Assembly (NCBI RefSeq): GCF_000717055.1
Contig: NZ_JNXI01000022.1
Coordinates: 1-64,000 of the forward strand
DNA from: Streptomyces iakyrus
GTDB taxonomy: Bacteria > Actinomycetota > Actinomycetes > Streptomycetales > Streptomycetaceae
Direction of reading: 5' to 3'
Length of the DNA: 64,000 bases
Made by a program: the position numbers and the translations under genes. The notes under the pieces were generated by a model. It was not told the origin of the DNA and ran no database searches. It worked only from the letters and a program-made list of their open reading frames with translations. Positions 7,099-15,949 of this stretch are shown one piece after another. Numbering within the stretch: position 1 is the first letter of the stretch; every line of letters begins with the position of its first letter.

Positions 7099-10000
7099 GT
7101 GCACTACCGCATCCTCGGCACCACGCAGGCGCTCCGCAGTGACGGGTCGGTCGTTCCGGTCGGTGGGGCGCGGTTGCGTGCGTTGCTGACCGTGCTCGCG
7201 CTGCGGGCCGGGCGGACCGTGCCCGTGGGGCTGCTCGTCGACGAGGTGTGGTGCGGGCAGCCGCCCGCCGACGCGCCGGGGGCGTTGCAGGCGCTGGTCG
7301 GGCGGTTGCGGCGGGCGCTCGGGGCGGGCGCTGTCGCCTCCGTCGAGGGCGGGTACCGGCTCGCGGCCACGCCCGACGACGTTGACCTGCACCGGTTCGA
7401 GCGGCTGGCGGGCGAAGGGCTGCGGGCGCTGGCCGACGGCGATCCCGCCAAGGCCGCCGTGGTCCTCGACGACGCCCTCGCCCTGTGGCGCGGCCCCGCT
7501 CTCGCCGACCTGCCCGACCGCGTCGCCGAGGCGGCCCGCCTGGACACCCGCCGCCTGGACGTGCTCCGGGCCCGGCACGCGGCCGCCCTCGCCCTGGGCC
7601 AGGCCGAGCAGTCCCTGCCGGAGCTGACCGCCCTGTGCGACGGCCACCCCCTGGACGAGCCCCTCCAGGCCCTGCGTCTGCGCGCCCTGCGGGACGCCGG
7701 CCGTGCGGCGGAGGCGCTGGACGCCTTCGAGGAGGTCCGGCGCCTGCTCGCCGACCGCCTCGGCGCCGACCCGGGGCCGGAACTTCGGTCCCTGCACGCG
7801 GAGTTGCTGCGACTGGACGACACGCCCGTGCCCGTGCCGGCCCGGCTCGCCGGCAACCTCCGGGCCCGCCTCACCTCCTTCATCGGCCGGGAGACCGACA
7901 TCGAGACCATTCGCGGGGATCTCGCGGAGGCCCGGCTGGTCACCCTGCTCGGCCCCGGCGGCGCCGGGAAGACCAGGCTGTCGCAGGAGACCGCGGAGAC
8001 CGTGCGCGAGGCCATGCCCGGCGGCGTGTGGCTGGCCGAACTCGCCCCCGTCGACGACCCGGACGCCGTACCGGAGGCCGTGCTCACCGCCGTCGGCGCC
8101 CGGGAGACCGTGCTGTACGGCGCCGGCGCCGAGGGCATCCGAGCCGCCGTCGCCGACCGGCTCGACGACCCGGTCGAGCGGCTCGCCGAGCACTGCTCCC
8201 GGCCCCGCATGCTGCTGATCCTCGACAACTGCGAGCACGTCGTCGACGCCGCCGCCCGGCTCACCGAGGAGCTGCTGGCGCGCTGCCCGGACCTCACCGT
8301 CCTGGCCACCAGCCGTGAACCCCTCGGCGTCCCGGGCGAGTTGCTGCGGCCGGTGGAGCCGCTGCCCGAGCCGGTGGCGCTGCGGCTGCTGGCCGACCGG
8401 GGCGCGGCGGCCCGGCCCGGCTTCCGGATCGAGGACGACCCAAGGGCGTGCGCCGAGATCTGCCGGCGCCTCGACGGCCTGCCGCTGGCCATCGAACTGG
8501 CCGCCGCCCGGCTGCGGATGCTCACCCCCCGCCAGATCGCCGACCGGCTGGACGACCGCTTCCGTCTCCTCACCTCCGGCAGCCGCACCGTCCTGCCCCG
8601 CCAGCAGACCCTCAGAGCGGTCGTCGACTGGTCCTGGGACCTGCTCGACGAGGAGGAACGCGACGTCCTGCGGCGGCTGTCGGTGTTCGCCGGCGGCTGC
8701 GACCTGCCCGCCGCCGAGGCCGTGTGCGGACCGGCCGCCCTGGAGGCCCTCGGCTCCCTCGTCGACCGCTCCCTGGTCGTGGCCGCCCCGCCGGACGGGT
8801 CCGCCGACGGGGAGATGCGCTACCGGCTGCTGGAGACCGTCGCCGAGTACGCCGCCGAGCGGCTGGACGAGTCCGGGAGGCGCGCCGAGACCGAGCGGGC
8901 CCATCTGACGTACTTTCGTGAACTGGCCCGCGTCACCGACCCGTTGCTGCGCGGGCCCGGCCAGCTCGCCGCCATCCACCGGCTGGAGCGCGAGTACGAG
9001 AATGTGCGCACCGCGCTGCGGCACGCCGTCGCCCTGCGCGACGAGCAGGAGGCGCTGTGCCTGGCCCTGTCCCTCGTCTGGTACTGGCAGATGCGCGACC
9101 TGCGCATCGAGGCGCGCAACTGGTGCCGTGAGGTGATGGTGCTCGGCCCGGACCCCTTCAGCGAGCCCGTCCGCCCCGCCACCGCGGTGTGGCAGCGCTG
9201 CACCGACGCCCCGCCCCCGATGACCGGCGAGGTTCTGTGGGAGGCCCGGCGCGGTATCCACCTCGCCCATCTCGCCTGCATGGACACCGAGCTGGACGCC
9301 TGGCAGAACCCGGACTCCCAGCGGAAGCTGCGGGCCATCGCCGCGACGTACGAGCCCGGTCTGCCGCAGAACTGCCGGCTCCCCGGCCTGCTCTGGTTCT
9401 TCGCCGTGATGCTGACCGGCGACATGGACCGGCTGCGCGTCATCATCGACGCGTCCATCCGCACCTGCCGCCAGACCCCGGGTTTCGACTGGGAGCTCGC
9501 CTCCGGCCTGCAGATGCGGGCCAACTTCCTCGCCAACCGCACCGACTGGGCCGGTGACGCCGCCCACGACGCCGACGAGTCGCTGGAGATCTACCGGCGC
9601 CTCGGTGACGCCTGGGGCACCGCCGAGGCCCTCTCCGCCCGCGCCGAGGCCCACGAGCGCAAGGGCCACTACGCCCTGGCGGCCGCCGACTACGAGGCGG
9701 CCATCGCCCACGCCGAACACCTCGGCGCCCGCGCCCAGGCGGCGGTGCTCAGCGCCCGGCTGGGCAGCGCGCTGCTGGAGGCGGGCGACGGCGAACGCGG
9801 CGAGCGGCTGCTGCGCGAGGTGATCGCCCAGCGCGAGGACTCGCACAGCGAGGCCATGCCCGCCGCCCGTCTGTTCCTCGCCGGCTGGCTCGGCCTGACG
9901 GGCCGTACCGCGGAGGCACGCGAGCAACTGAGCCGGCTGCGGCAGGACTTCCGTATCGCCCACTTCATCGTCTTCGACGCCTTCATCCTCGGTGCGGAGG

Positions 10001-10362
10001 CCTGGCTGGACGCCGCCGACGGCCGGTACGAGGAGTGCCTGCACCTGATCCGCAAGGCACTGGAGCGGGCCGCCGATCCGCTGTCCACGGCCATCGCGCC
10101 GTACATGCGCTCGGGGTACCTGATCATCGGCGCCTGGGCCCTGGCCGGTCTCGACGGCGGAGGGCGCGCCGAGGACGCGGCCCGCTGTCTGGGCGCTTTC
10201 GACGCCCTGCTGCCGCCCGGGCACACCCCCCAGCGGCAGGAGCGCGAGACCCGCGAGCGCACCGAGCGGCAGGCCCGGGCGCTGCTCGGCGACCCGGCCT
10301 ACGAGGCCGCGTACGCGGCGGGCGGTGGCCTCTCCCTCGACGAGGCCACCGCCCTGCTCTGA
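7099..10362 (+). CDS. SARP/AfsR-like BTAD and NB-ARC transcriptional regulator
   Basis: A 1087-aa regulator from a GTG at 7099 (VHYRILGTTQALRS), with GGAGA 12 nt upstream. The open frame extends into the minisatellite, but that part is not protein-like. Domains in order: OmpR-type winged helix (about 1-90, ending VEGGYRLAA), BTAD domain (about 95-245), NB-ARC-type ATPase with Walker A GPGGAGKT near 285 and Walker B LLILDNCEHV near 370, winged-helix/LRR-like region, then a long TPR-like tail to 1087. This is the AfsR/large-SARP architecture, which typically activates secondary-metabolism or stress genes in response to nucleotide or signal binding. It converges on an ABC exporter 32 bases downstream. 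No biosynthetic cluster is visible, so its target is unknown. Confidence 0.9.
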   Translation: MHYRILGTTQALRSDGSVVPVGGARLRALLTVLALRAGRTVPVGLLVDEVWCGQPPADAPGALQALVGRLRRALGAGAVASVEGGYRLAATPDDVDLHRFERLAGEGLRALADGDPAKAAVVLDDALALWRGPALADLPDRVAEAARLDTRRLDVLRARHAAALALGQAEQSLPELTALCDGHPLDEPLQALRLRALRDAGRAAEALDAFEEVRRLLADRLGADPGPELRSLHAELLRLDDTPVPVPARLAGNLRARLTSFIGRETDIETIRGDLAEARLVTLLGPGGAGKTRLSQETAETVREAMPGGVWLAELAPVDDPDAVPEAVLTAVGARETVLYGAGAEGIRAAVADRLDDPVERLAEHCSRPRMLLILDNCEHVVDAAARLTEELLARCPDLTVLATSREPLGVPGELLRPVEPLPEPVALRLLADRGAAARPGFRIEDDPRACAEICRRLDGLPLAIELAAARLRMLTPRQIADRLDDRFRLLTSGSRTVLPRQQTLRAVVDWSWDLLDEEERDVLRRLSVFAGGCDLPAAEAVCGPAALEALGSLVDRSLVVAAPPDGSADGEMRYRLLETVAEYAAERLDESGRRAETERAHLTYFRELARVTDPLLRGPGQLAAIHRLEREYENVRTALRHAVALRDEQEALCLALSLVWYWQMRDLRIEARNWCREVMVLGPDPFSEPVRPATAVWQRCTDAPPPMTGEVLWEARRGIHLAHLACMDTELDAWQNPDSQRKLRAIAATYEPGLPQNCRLPGLLWFFAVMLTGDMDRLRVIIDASIRTCRQTPGFDWELASGLQMRANFLANRTDWAGDAAHDADESLEIYRRLGDAWGTAEALSARAEAHERKGHYALAAADYEAAIAHAEHLGARAQAAVLSARLGSALLEAGDGERGERLLREVIAQREDSHSEAMPAARLFLAGWLGLTGRTAEAREQLSRLRQDFRIAHFIVFDAFILGAEAWLDAADGRYEECLHLIRKALERAADPLSTAIAPYMRSGYLIIGAWALAGLDGGGRAEDAARCLGAFDALLPPGHTPQRQERETRERTERQARALLGDPAYEAAYAAGGGLSLDEATALL

Positions 10363-10394
10363 AAGGACCCGTGAGGCGAGATCCGCCCGCCCGG

Positions 10395-11210
10395 TCAGTT
10401 CTTCGTGCGGAACTTGTGGATCGCGACGGGCGCCATCACGGCCGTGATCGCCACCGACCAGCCGAGCGTCACCCACAGGTCGTGCGCGACCGGCCCGCCC
10501 ACCATCAGCCCGCGTGCGGCGTCCGCGAGGGTCGACAGCGGGTTGTAGTCGGTGAACGCCTGGAGCCAGCCCGGCATCGACGTGGTCGGCGCGAAGATCG
10601 ACGAGCCGAACTGCAGCGGGAACAGCACCAGGAAGCCCATCGCCTGCACGGACTGCGCGTTCTTCAGGATCACGCCGAGGGTGAGGAACACCCACATGAT
10701 CGACGAGGCGAACGCCGTGGACAGGGCCACGGTCGCGAACAGTCCCGGCCAGTTCGTGATCTCGAACCCGACGGCCACGGCGACGATCATCAGCACGGCG
10801 GTCGCGAACAGCATCCGCAGCAGTTCCACCGAGATCTTCGCGAACAGCACCGAGCCGCGCCCGATCGGCAGGGACCGGAAACGGTCCATGACGCCGGAGT
10901 TGAAGTCCTGGCTGAAGCCGGTGCCCACGCCCTGGGACAGCGTCATGCTCATCATCGCGATCATGCCCGGGATCACGTACTGCACGTACCGGTCCTGCCC
11001 GCCGCCCAGCGCCTGCCCGATCGAGCCGCCGAAGACGAACACGAACAGCAGGGTGAAGATGACCGGCATCAGCAGCGCGTCGGCCATCGACTCCGGGTCC
11101 TTGCGGATCCACAGCAGGTTGCGGCGGATCAGGGCCCCGGTGTGGCGCAGATGGCCGCGCAGCGGGATACGGGCGTCCGTGGCGGCGTCGTTGACGGTGA
11201 CGGCGCTCAT
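10395..11210 (-). CDS. ABC-2 type transporter permease, DrrB-like
   Basis: A 271-aa integral membrane protein from ATG 11210 (MSAVTVNDAATDARI), overlapping the ATPase stop by four bases (ATGA), which implies translational coupling. It has about six hydrophobic segments (MPVIFTLLFVFVFGGSI, ATAVLMIVAVAVGFEI, FLVLFPLQFGSSIFAP). The central motif QDFNSGVMDRFRSLPIGR is the conserved loop of ABC-2/DrrB permeases. It forms an export pump with the upstream ATPase. The family exports antibiotics and lipids, for example daunorubicin by DrrAB. The substrate here is unknown, but proximity to the BTAD regulator makes a drug or metabolite plausible. Confidence 0.9.
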   Translation of the reverse strand: MSAVTVNDAATDARIPLRGHLRHTGALIRRNLLWIRKDPESMADALLMPVIFTLLFVFVFGGSIGQALGGGQDRYVQYVIPGMIAMMSMTLSQGVGTGFSQDFNSGVMDRFRSLPIGRGSVLFAKISVELLRMLFATAVLMIVAVAVGFEITNWPGLFATVALSTAFASSIMWVFLTLGVILKNAQSVQAMGFLVLFPLQFGSSIFAPTTSMPGWLQAFTDYNPLSTLADAARGLMVGGPVAHDLWVTLGWSVAITAVMAPVAIHKFRTKN

Positions 11211-12226
11211 ACGGCGGCCTCCTGAAGGTCTTCGGCGGGCATGGCGTCCTGCGGGGCACTGGCACGGTGGCCGGTGAGGGACAGGAACACCTCGTCCAGG
11301 CTGGGCAGTTCGGTGGTGATGGAGGAGAGCGTGATGCCGCGCGCGGTGACCGCGCCGACCACCGCCGTCAGCTGCTCGTCGCTGAGGATCGGCACGAGGA
11401 CGTCGCCCCGGTCGCTGTCGACGGTGGTGGTGGCGAGCCCGGTGATCCCCAGCTCGTCCAGCGTGCCGGCGAGGGGCCGCAGCTGGGTGGGATCGGCCGG
11501 GCGGATCCGCAGCGCACGGCCGCCGACCTTCGCCTTCAGCGCCTCGATCGCGCCCCCGGCGATGACCTGGCCGCGGTCGACGACCGTCAGCTCGGAGGCG
11601 AGCTGCTCGGCCTCCTCCATGTACTGGGTGGTGAGCAGCACGGTGACCCCGTCGCCGACCATGCGCTTGACCTCGTCCCACACCTCGTTGCGGGTGCGGG
11701 GGTCGAGGCCGGTGGTCGGCTCGTCGAGGAAGAGCACGGCCGGCCGGCCGATCATCGACGCGGCCAGGTCCAGCCGGCGCCGCATGCCCCCGGAGTACGT
11801 CGCCGCCGGCCGCTTGGCCGCCTCGGTCAGCGAGAAGCGCTCCAGCAGCCCGTCGGCACGGGCCCGGGCCTCCTTGCGGGGCAGATCGAGCAGCCGCCCG
11901 ATCATGTACAGGTTCTCCCAGCCCGAGAGCTTCTCGTCCACGGACGCGTACTGGCCCGTGAGCCCGATCACCCGCCGCAGCTGCCGGGGCTGCCGTACGA
12001 CGTCGTACCCGGCCACGGTGGCCTGCCCCGAGTCGGCCTGCAGCAGGGTGGACAGGATCCGCACCAGGGTGGTCTTCCCGGCCCCGTTCGGTCCGAGGAC
12101 CCCCATCACGGTGCCCTCCCGCACCTCCAGGTCGACCCCGTCCAGTGCCTTGGTCTCCCCGTAGTGCTTCACCAGCCCCCGCACGGTGACAGCGGCGCCG
12201 CTGGTCTGTGTGTCGATTCGCGTCAT
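11207..12226 (-). CDS. ABC transporter ATP-binding protein, DrrA-like
   Basis: A 339-aa ATPase from ATG 12226 (MTRIDTQTSGAAVTVR). Walker A is GPNGAGKT, the Q-loop region is GLTGQYASVDEKLSGWEN, the ABC signature is YSGGMRRRLDLA and Walker B is AVLFLDEPTTGLD, followed by the switch region LLTTQYMEEAEQLA. The GQYASVDE motif and the C-terminal extension of about 100 residues are characteristic of daunorubicin-resistance (DrrA) family ATPases. It is cotranscribed with the permease. An inverted-repeat cluster lies 31-66 bases upstream of the start and probably controls the operon. Confidence 0.92.
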   Translation of the reverse strand: MTRIDTQTSGAAVTVRGLVKHYGETKALDGVDLEVREGTVMGVLGPNGAGKTTLVRILSTLLQADSGQATVAGYDVVRQPRQLRRVIGLTGQYASVDEKLSGWENLYMIGRLLDLPRKEARARADGLLERFSLTEAAKRPAATYSGGMRRRLDLAASMIGRPAVLFLDEPTTGLDPRTRNEVWDEVKRMVGDGVTVLLTTQYMEEAEQLASELTVVDRGQVIAGGAIEALKAKVGGRALRIRPADPTQLRPLAGTLDELGITGLATTTVDSDRGDVLVPILSDEQLTAVVGAVTARGITLSSITTELPSLDEVFLSLTGHRASAPQDAMPAEDLQEAAV

Positions 12227-12256
12227 GGGACAGACGGTTCCAGGACCCACCGACAA

Positions 12257-12292
12257 ACCACCGACAGGCCGCCGACACCGGCTGTCGGTGGT
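12257..12292 (-). promoter_or_regulatory. Inverted-repeat operator candidate for the ABC exporter
   Basis: ACCACCGACAG (12257-12267) and CTGTCGGTGGT (12282-12292) are perfect 11-bp arms separated by 14 bases. A third copy, CCACCGACA, lies just outside at 12247-12255, and a partial GCCGACAC sits in the spacer. The array is 31 bases upstream of the ATPase start, between it and the panB terminator, where the exporter promoter must be. The regulator is unknown; the adjacent BTAD protein (SARPs favour direct repeats) is one candidate. Confidence 0.6.
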
Positions 12293-12305
12293 CCCGGCGA
12301 AAGGG

Positions 12306-12343
12306 GACAGCCCGTCGACTGGGGGAGATCGACGGGCTGTCCG
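12306..12343 (-). terminator. Terminator after panB
   Basis: GGACAGCCCGTCGA (12306-12319) pairs perfectly with TCGACGGGCTGTCC (12330-12343) over 14 bp with a 10-base loop. It lies 29 bases beyond the panB stop codon and separates panB from the ABC exporter promoter. Confidence 0.85.
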
Positions 12344-12371
12344 TGGTACCGCTGTGGCTCTCTGTGATGTC

Positions 12372-13247
12372 CTAGTGGACGGAGTTCTCCTCCTGCGGGA
12401 ACGTTCCGCCGACCACGTCCTCGGCGAACGCCTTCACCGCGTCGCCCATGACCTCACGCAGGTTCGCGTACTGCTTCACGAACTTCGGCACCCGCCCGCC
12501 GGTCAGACCCAGCATGTCCGTCCACACCAGCACCTGCGCGTCGGTCTCGGGGCCCGCCCCGATCCCGACGGTCGGGATGTGCAGCACCCGCGTCACCTCG
12601 GCGGCCAGCTCCGCGGGGACCAGCTCCAGCACCACCGCGAACGCGCCCGCGTCCTGCACGGCCTTCGCGTCCCGCAGCAGCTGCTGGGCCGCCTCCTCGC
12701 CGCGGCCCTGCACGCGGTAGCCCATGGCGTTGACCGACTGCGGGGTCAGGCCGATGTGCGCCATCACCGGGATGCCGGACTCGACGAGCAGCCGGATCTG
12801 GTCGTGCGACCGCTCGCCCCCCTCCAGCTTCACGGCCTGCACGCCCGCCTCCTTCACCAGCCGGGTCGCCGAGCGCAGCGCCTGCACCGGACCCTCCTGG
12901 TAGGAGCCGAAGGGCAGGTCGCCGACGATCAGGGCGCGCGAGGTGCCCCGTACGACCGCCGCCGACAGCATCGTCATCTCGTCGAGGGTGACGGGCACGG
13001 TCGTCTCGTACCCGAGGTGGCAGTTGCCCGCCGAGTCGCCGACGAGCATCACCGGGATGCCGGCCTCGTCGAAGACGGACGCGGTCATCGCGTCGTAGGC
13101 GGTGAGCATCGGCCACTTCTCGCCGCGCTCCTTGGCGGCGGCGATGTCCCGCACGGTGATACGGCGGGTGCCCTTGCCCCCGTACAGCGCCCTGCCGCTG
13201 CCGGAGGGCTTCATCTGAGCAGTCTGGGCAGCCGGAAGCTGCGTCAT
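12372..13247 (-). CDS. panB: 3-methyl-2-oxobutanoate hydroxymethyltransferase
   Basis: A 291-aa cytosolic enzyme catalysing transfer of a hydroxymethyl group from 5,10-methylene-tetrahydrofolate to alpha-ketoisovalerate. The product is ketopantoate, the first committed step of pantothenate and CoA synthesis. Diagnostic blocks: MLTAYDAMTASVFDEAGIPV, the Mg-binding VGDSAGN, LPFGSYQ, VKLEGG, GHxGLTPQ-type MAHIGLTPQSVNAMGY, and VLELVP with the catalytic glutamate. The C-terminal VGIGAGPETDAQVLVWTDMLG is the strongly conserved family signature. Length is slightly above the usual 265 because of an N-terminal extension of about 25 residues. It is monocistronic between its own terminator and the divergent MFS/TetR unit. 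Confidence 0.96.
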   Translation of the reverse strand: MTQLPAAQTAQMKPSGSGRALYGGKGTRRITVRDIAAAKERGEKWPMLTAYDAMTASVFDEAGIPVMLVGDSAGNCHLGYETTVPVTLDEMTMLSAAVVRGTSRALIVGDLPFGSYQEGPVQALRSATRLVKEAGVQAVKLEGGERSHDQIRLLVESGIPVMAHIGLTPQSVNAMGYRVQGRGEEAAQQLLRDAKAVQDAGAFAVVLELVPAELAAEVTRVLHIPTVGIGAGPETDAQVLVWTDMLGLTGGRVPKFVKQYANLREVMGDAVKAFAEDVVGGTFPQEENSVH

Positions 13248-13416
13248 GGCACGGCTCCTAACACGTCATCTCGAGGCGCCCTGACGGCGTCCCCGGACCA
13301 CGTCCATGGTGGCACCTCGTGCCATCGAGGGCTAGGGGAGCCCCTGTGAGTTCCGTCCGCGCGTCCGCGAGGGCCCGGAGGCGGATGCCGCGTAAGATCC
13401 CGGTAAGAGAATTCCA

Positions 13417-13435
13417 ATACGAGACGGTCTCGTAT
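13417..13435 (+). promoter_or_regulatory. Palindromic TetR-type operator of the MFS pump
   Basis: ATACGAGACGGTCTCGTAT is a perfect palindrome with 9-bp arms around one central base, ending 24 bases before the pump start. Sites of the form TACGAGAC-N-GTCTCGTA are typical of TetR-family efflux repressors. The TetR gene of this unit is the next gene after the pump, so autoregulated repression of both genes is the natural reading. Confidence 0.8.
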
Positions 13436-13459
13436 CGAAATGCTTCTAGGCTCGGTGCC

Positions 13460-15061
13460 ATGACTACTCCTGCCGAACCGGCCGCCCCCACCGGCCCGCG
13501 CGTGCCCGAAGCGGTGCACCGGCGCCGCTGGGCGATCCTCGGCGTGCTGATGCTGAGCCTGCTGATCGTCGTGCTCGACAACTCGATCCTGAACGTCGCC
13601 ATCAAGACGATCTCCACCCCGGCCCCCACCGGCCTCGGCGCCACGCAGAGCCAACTGGAGTGGGCGATCAACGCCTACACCCTCGTCTTCGCCGGCCTGC
13701 TGTTCACCGCCGGACTGCTCGGCGACCGGCTGGGCCGCAAGAAGGTGCTGCTCGGCGGTCTCGCCGTGTTCGGCATCGGCTCGGCGCTCGCCGCGTTCTC
13801 CGGCTCGCCGGGCCAGCTGATCACCTTCCGGGCCGTGATGGGCCTGGGCGCCGCGTTCGTGATGCCCGCCACCCTGGCCGTCCTCATGAACGTCTTCGAG
13901 CGTGAGGAGCAGCCCAAGGCCATCGGCATCTGGGCGGGCGGCGTCGGCCTCGCCGTCGCCATCGGCCCGATCACCGGCGGTGTCCTGCTGGACCACTTCT
14001 GGTGGGGCTCGGTCTTCCTCGTCAACGTGCCGATCGTGCTGCTCGGGCTTGCGCTGATGCTCTGGCTGGTGCCCGACTCGCGCGATCCGAACCCGGGCCG
14101 GGTGGACCCCGTCGGTGTCGTGCTGTCCGTCGTCGGCCTGGTCCTGCTCGTCTACGGCATCATCAAGGGCGGCCAGCTCGCCGACTTCACCGACGCGACC
14201 GTCCTCGCGACCATCGGCGCCGGCCTCGCCGTGCTCGTCGCCTTCGTCGTGTTCGAGAAGCGCAGCGACCATCCGTCGATAGACGTCACGTACTTCAAGA
14301 GCAAGGTCTTCTCGGCCGCCATCGCCGCCGTCGCGCTGGTCTTCTTCGCTCTGATGGGCGTGACCTTCTTCTCCGTCTTCTACACGCAGAGCGTGCGCGG
14401 CTACTCGCCGCTGCAGACCGGTCTGCTGATGCTGCCGCTGGCCGCCGCCCAGTTGATCTTTGCGCCGCGCGCCCGGCTGGTCGTCGACCGCTTCGGCAAC
14501 CGGGTGACGACCACGGCCGGCATGGCCGTCATCGCCGCCATGCTGGCCGCCTTCGCCACCCTGGACGGGGACACGCCCATCTGGATCCTGGAAGTGATCT
14601 TCTTCCTCATGGGTGCCGGCATGGCGCACATCATGACGCCGGTCAGCGTCGTCATCATGCAGGCCCTGCCCCGCGAGAAGGCCGGCTCCGCCTCCGCGCT
14701 CAGCAACACCTTCCGGCAGGTCGGCGGCGCCCTCGGCATCGCCGTCCTCGGTTCGGTGCTGTCCACGGCGTACCGCACGGGCATCGAGGACAAGCTCGGC
14801 GTCCTGCCCCCGGGGCTGCGGCACACCGCCGGGGAGTCCATCGAGGCCACCCTCGGCGTCGCGGGCAAGCTGGGCCCGCGGGGCGAGTCCCTCGTCGCCC
14901 CGGCCTACGACGCGTTCCTGCACGCGATGCACGTCACCGCCCTGTGGGGCGCGGGGGTCGCCCTGATCGGCGCGGTCGTCGTGGCGCTGTTCCTGCCGGG
15001 CAGGCCGCCGTCGCCCCAGCGGGCGCAGGGGGACAAGGAGTTGTCGCACACGGGTTCGTAG
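13460..15061 (+). CDS. MFS drug efflux transporter, DHA2 (EmrB/QacA) family
   Basis: A 533-aa, 14-segment proton-driven exporter. ATG 13460 ([13 protein letters not shown]) is chosen because the palindromic operator lies inside the longer open frame. Motif A appears as [16 protein letters not shown], motif C as [23 protein letters not shown], and the first helix has [13 protein letters not shown], the DHA2 signature with conserved Asp. The substrate is unknown; relatives export cationic drugs, antibiotics and self-made metabolites. A TetR regulator follows 70 bases downstream in the same direction, forming a typical self-regulated resistance cassette. Confidence 0.92.
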   Translation: MTTPAEPAAPTGPRVPEAVHRRRWAILGVLMLSLLIVVLDNSILNVAIKTISTPAPTGLGATQSQLEWAINAYTLVFAGLLFTAGLLGDRLGRKKVLLGGLAVFGIGSALAAFSGSPGQLITFRAVMGLGAAFVMPATLAVLMNVFEREEQPKAIGIWAGGVGLAVAIGPITGGVLLDHFWWGSVFLVNVPIVLLGLALMLWLVPDSRDPNPGRVDPVGVVLSVVGLVLLVYGIIKGGQLADFTDATVLATIGAGLAVLVAFVVFEKRSDHPSIDVTYFKSKVFSAAIAAVALVFFALMGVTFFSVFYTQSVRGYSPLQTGLLMLPLAAAQLIFAPRARLVVDRFGNRVTTTAGMAVIAAMLAAFATLDGDTPIWILEVIFFLMGAGMAHIMTPVSVVIMQALPREKAGSASALSNTFRQVGGALGIAVLGSVLSTAYRTGIEDKLGVLPPGLRHTAGESIEATLGVAGKLGPRGESLVAPAYDAFLHAMHVTALWGAGVALIGAVVVALFLPGRPPSPQRAQGDKELSHTGS

Positions 15062-15131
15062 ACCTGCGGGAGAATTCACTCCCCGCGCAGCCGGGAACGG
15101 TCTCCACCCCCGTCAGGAAGGACGCAGCGAC

Positions 15132-15770
15132 GTGAGCCTCGCCGAACGGCACACCCCGCCCGACGGTCCCGCGAGGGGCCGCCCCAGAAGCGAGGCCGTC
15201 GAGCGCGCCATCATCGAGGGCGTGATGAGGCTCCTGGAGGAGGGCGTGCCCCTCGCGGAGCTGTCCATCGAGCGCATCGCCCGTACCGCGGGCGTCGGCA
15301 AGGCCACCATCTACCGCCGCTGGAGCGGCAAGGAGGAACTCTTCGTCGACGTCGTACGCGCCGCCGAACCCCCCGACCCGCCGCTCCCCGGCACCTCCAT
15401 GCGCGACGACCTCGTCGTCCTGCTGGAACAGGTGCGCCGGCGCGGCCTGGCCAACCGCTCCTCGGCGATCCTGCACAGCGTGCAGGCCCAGATGAAGAGC
15501 AGCCCGAAACTCTGGGCGGCATACCACGCCACCGTCGTCGCCCCGCGCCGCCGGCTCGGCCTGGAAGTCCTGCGCCGCGGCCAGGAGAACGGCGAACTGC
15601 GCACGGACCTCGACCTCGAACTGCTGAACGACATATTCGTCGGCCCGATGCTCCTGCGCGCCGTGCTGCACACCGACGCCGACCTCCCCGACGACCTCGC
15701 CGACCAGGTCGTCGACACCCTCCTCGAAGGCCTACGCCCCGTCAGTTCCCAGTCCCAGCGGCCCGGGTGA
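15132..15770 (+). CDS. TetR-family repressor of the upstream efflux pump
   Basis: A 212-aa regulator from a GTG at 15132, preceded by GGAAGGA. The N-terminal helix-turn-helix is clear (ELSIERIARTAGVGKATIYRRWSGKEELF, about 42-70). The ligand-binding region follows, with the TetR_C-like block NRSSAILHSVQAQMKSSPKLW. In the same transcription unit as the MFS pump; the palindrome at 13417-13435 is the likely binding site. The inducer would be a pump substrate, which is an inference from the layout. Confidence 0.92.
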   Translation: MSLAERHTPPDGPARGRPRSEAVERAIIEGVMRLLEEGVPLAELSIERIARTAGVGKATIYRRWSGKEELFVDVVRAAEPPDPPLPGTSMRDDLVVLLEQVRRRGLANRSSAILHSVQAQMKSSPKLWAAYHATVVAPRRRLGLEVLRRGQENGELRTDLDLELLNDIFVGPMLLRAVLHTDADLPDDLADQVVDTLLEGLRPVSSQSQRPG

Positions 15771-15949
15771 GTGTGCGCGTTTCGTCACAGACGGCGCTTT
15801 CGGCGGGCGGGACCGGAACTCTCCTCGGGGGCTCGGACGTCATCGCCCCCGTACGGCCGTCGCAGGACGGCGGGAACGGAACGGATCATCCCCTAGGGTC
15901 GTAAGGACACGGGGGCGATGGTGTGCACGGCAGGCAGTGAGGCGACGGT

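Noticed and set aside
7054..11265. A 1403-aa open frame antisense to the BTAD regulator
   Set aside because: Repetitive shadow composition; the sense frame has Walker motifs and a winged helix.
13244..15079. A 611-aa frame antisense to the MFS pump
   Set aside because: Asp/Gly/His-rich shadow; the sense strand encodes a full 14-segment transporter.
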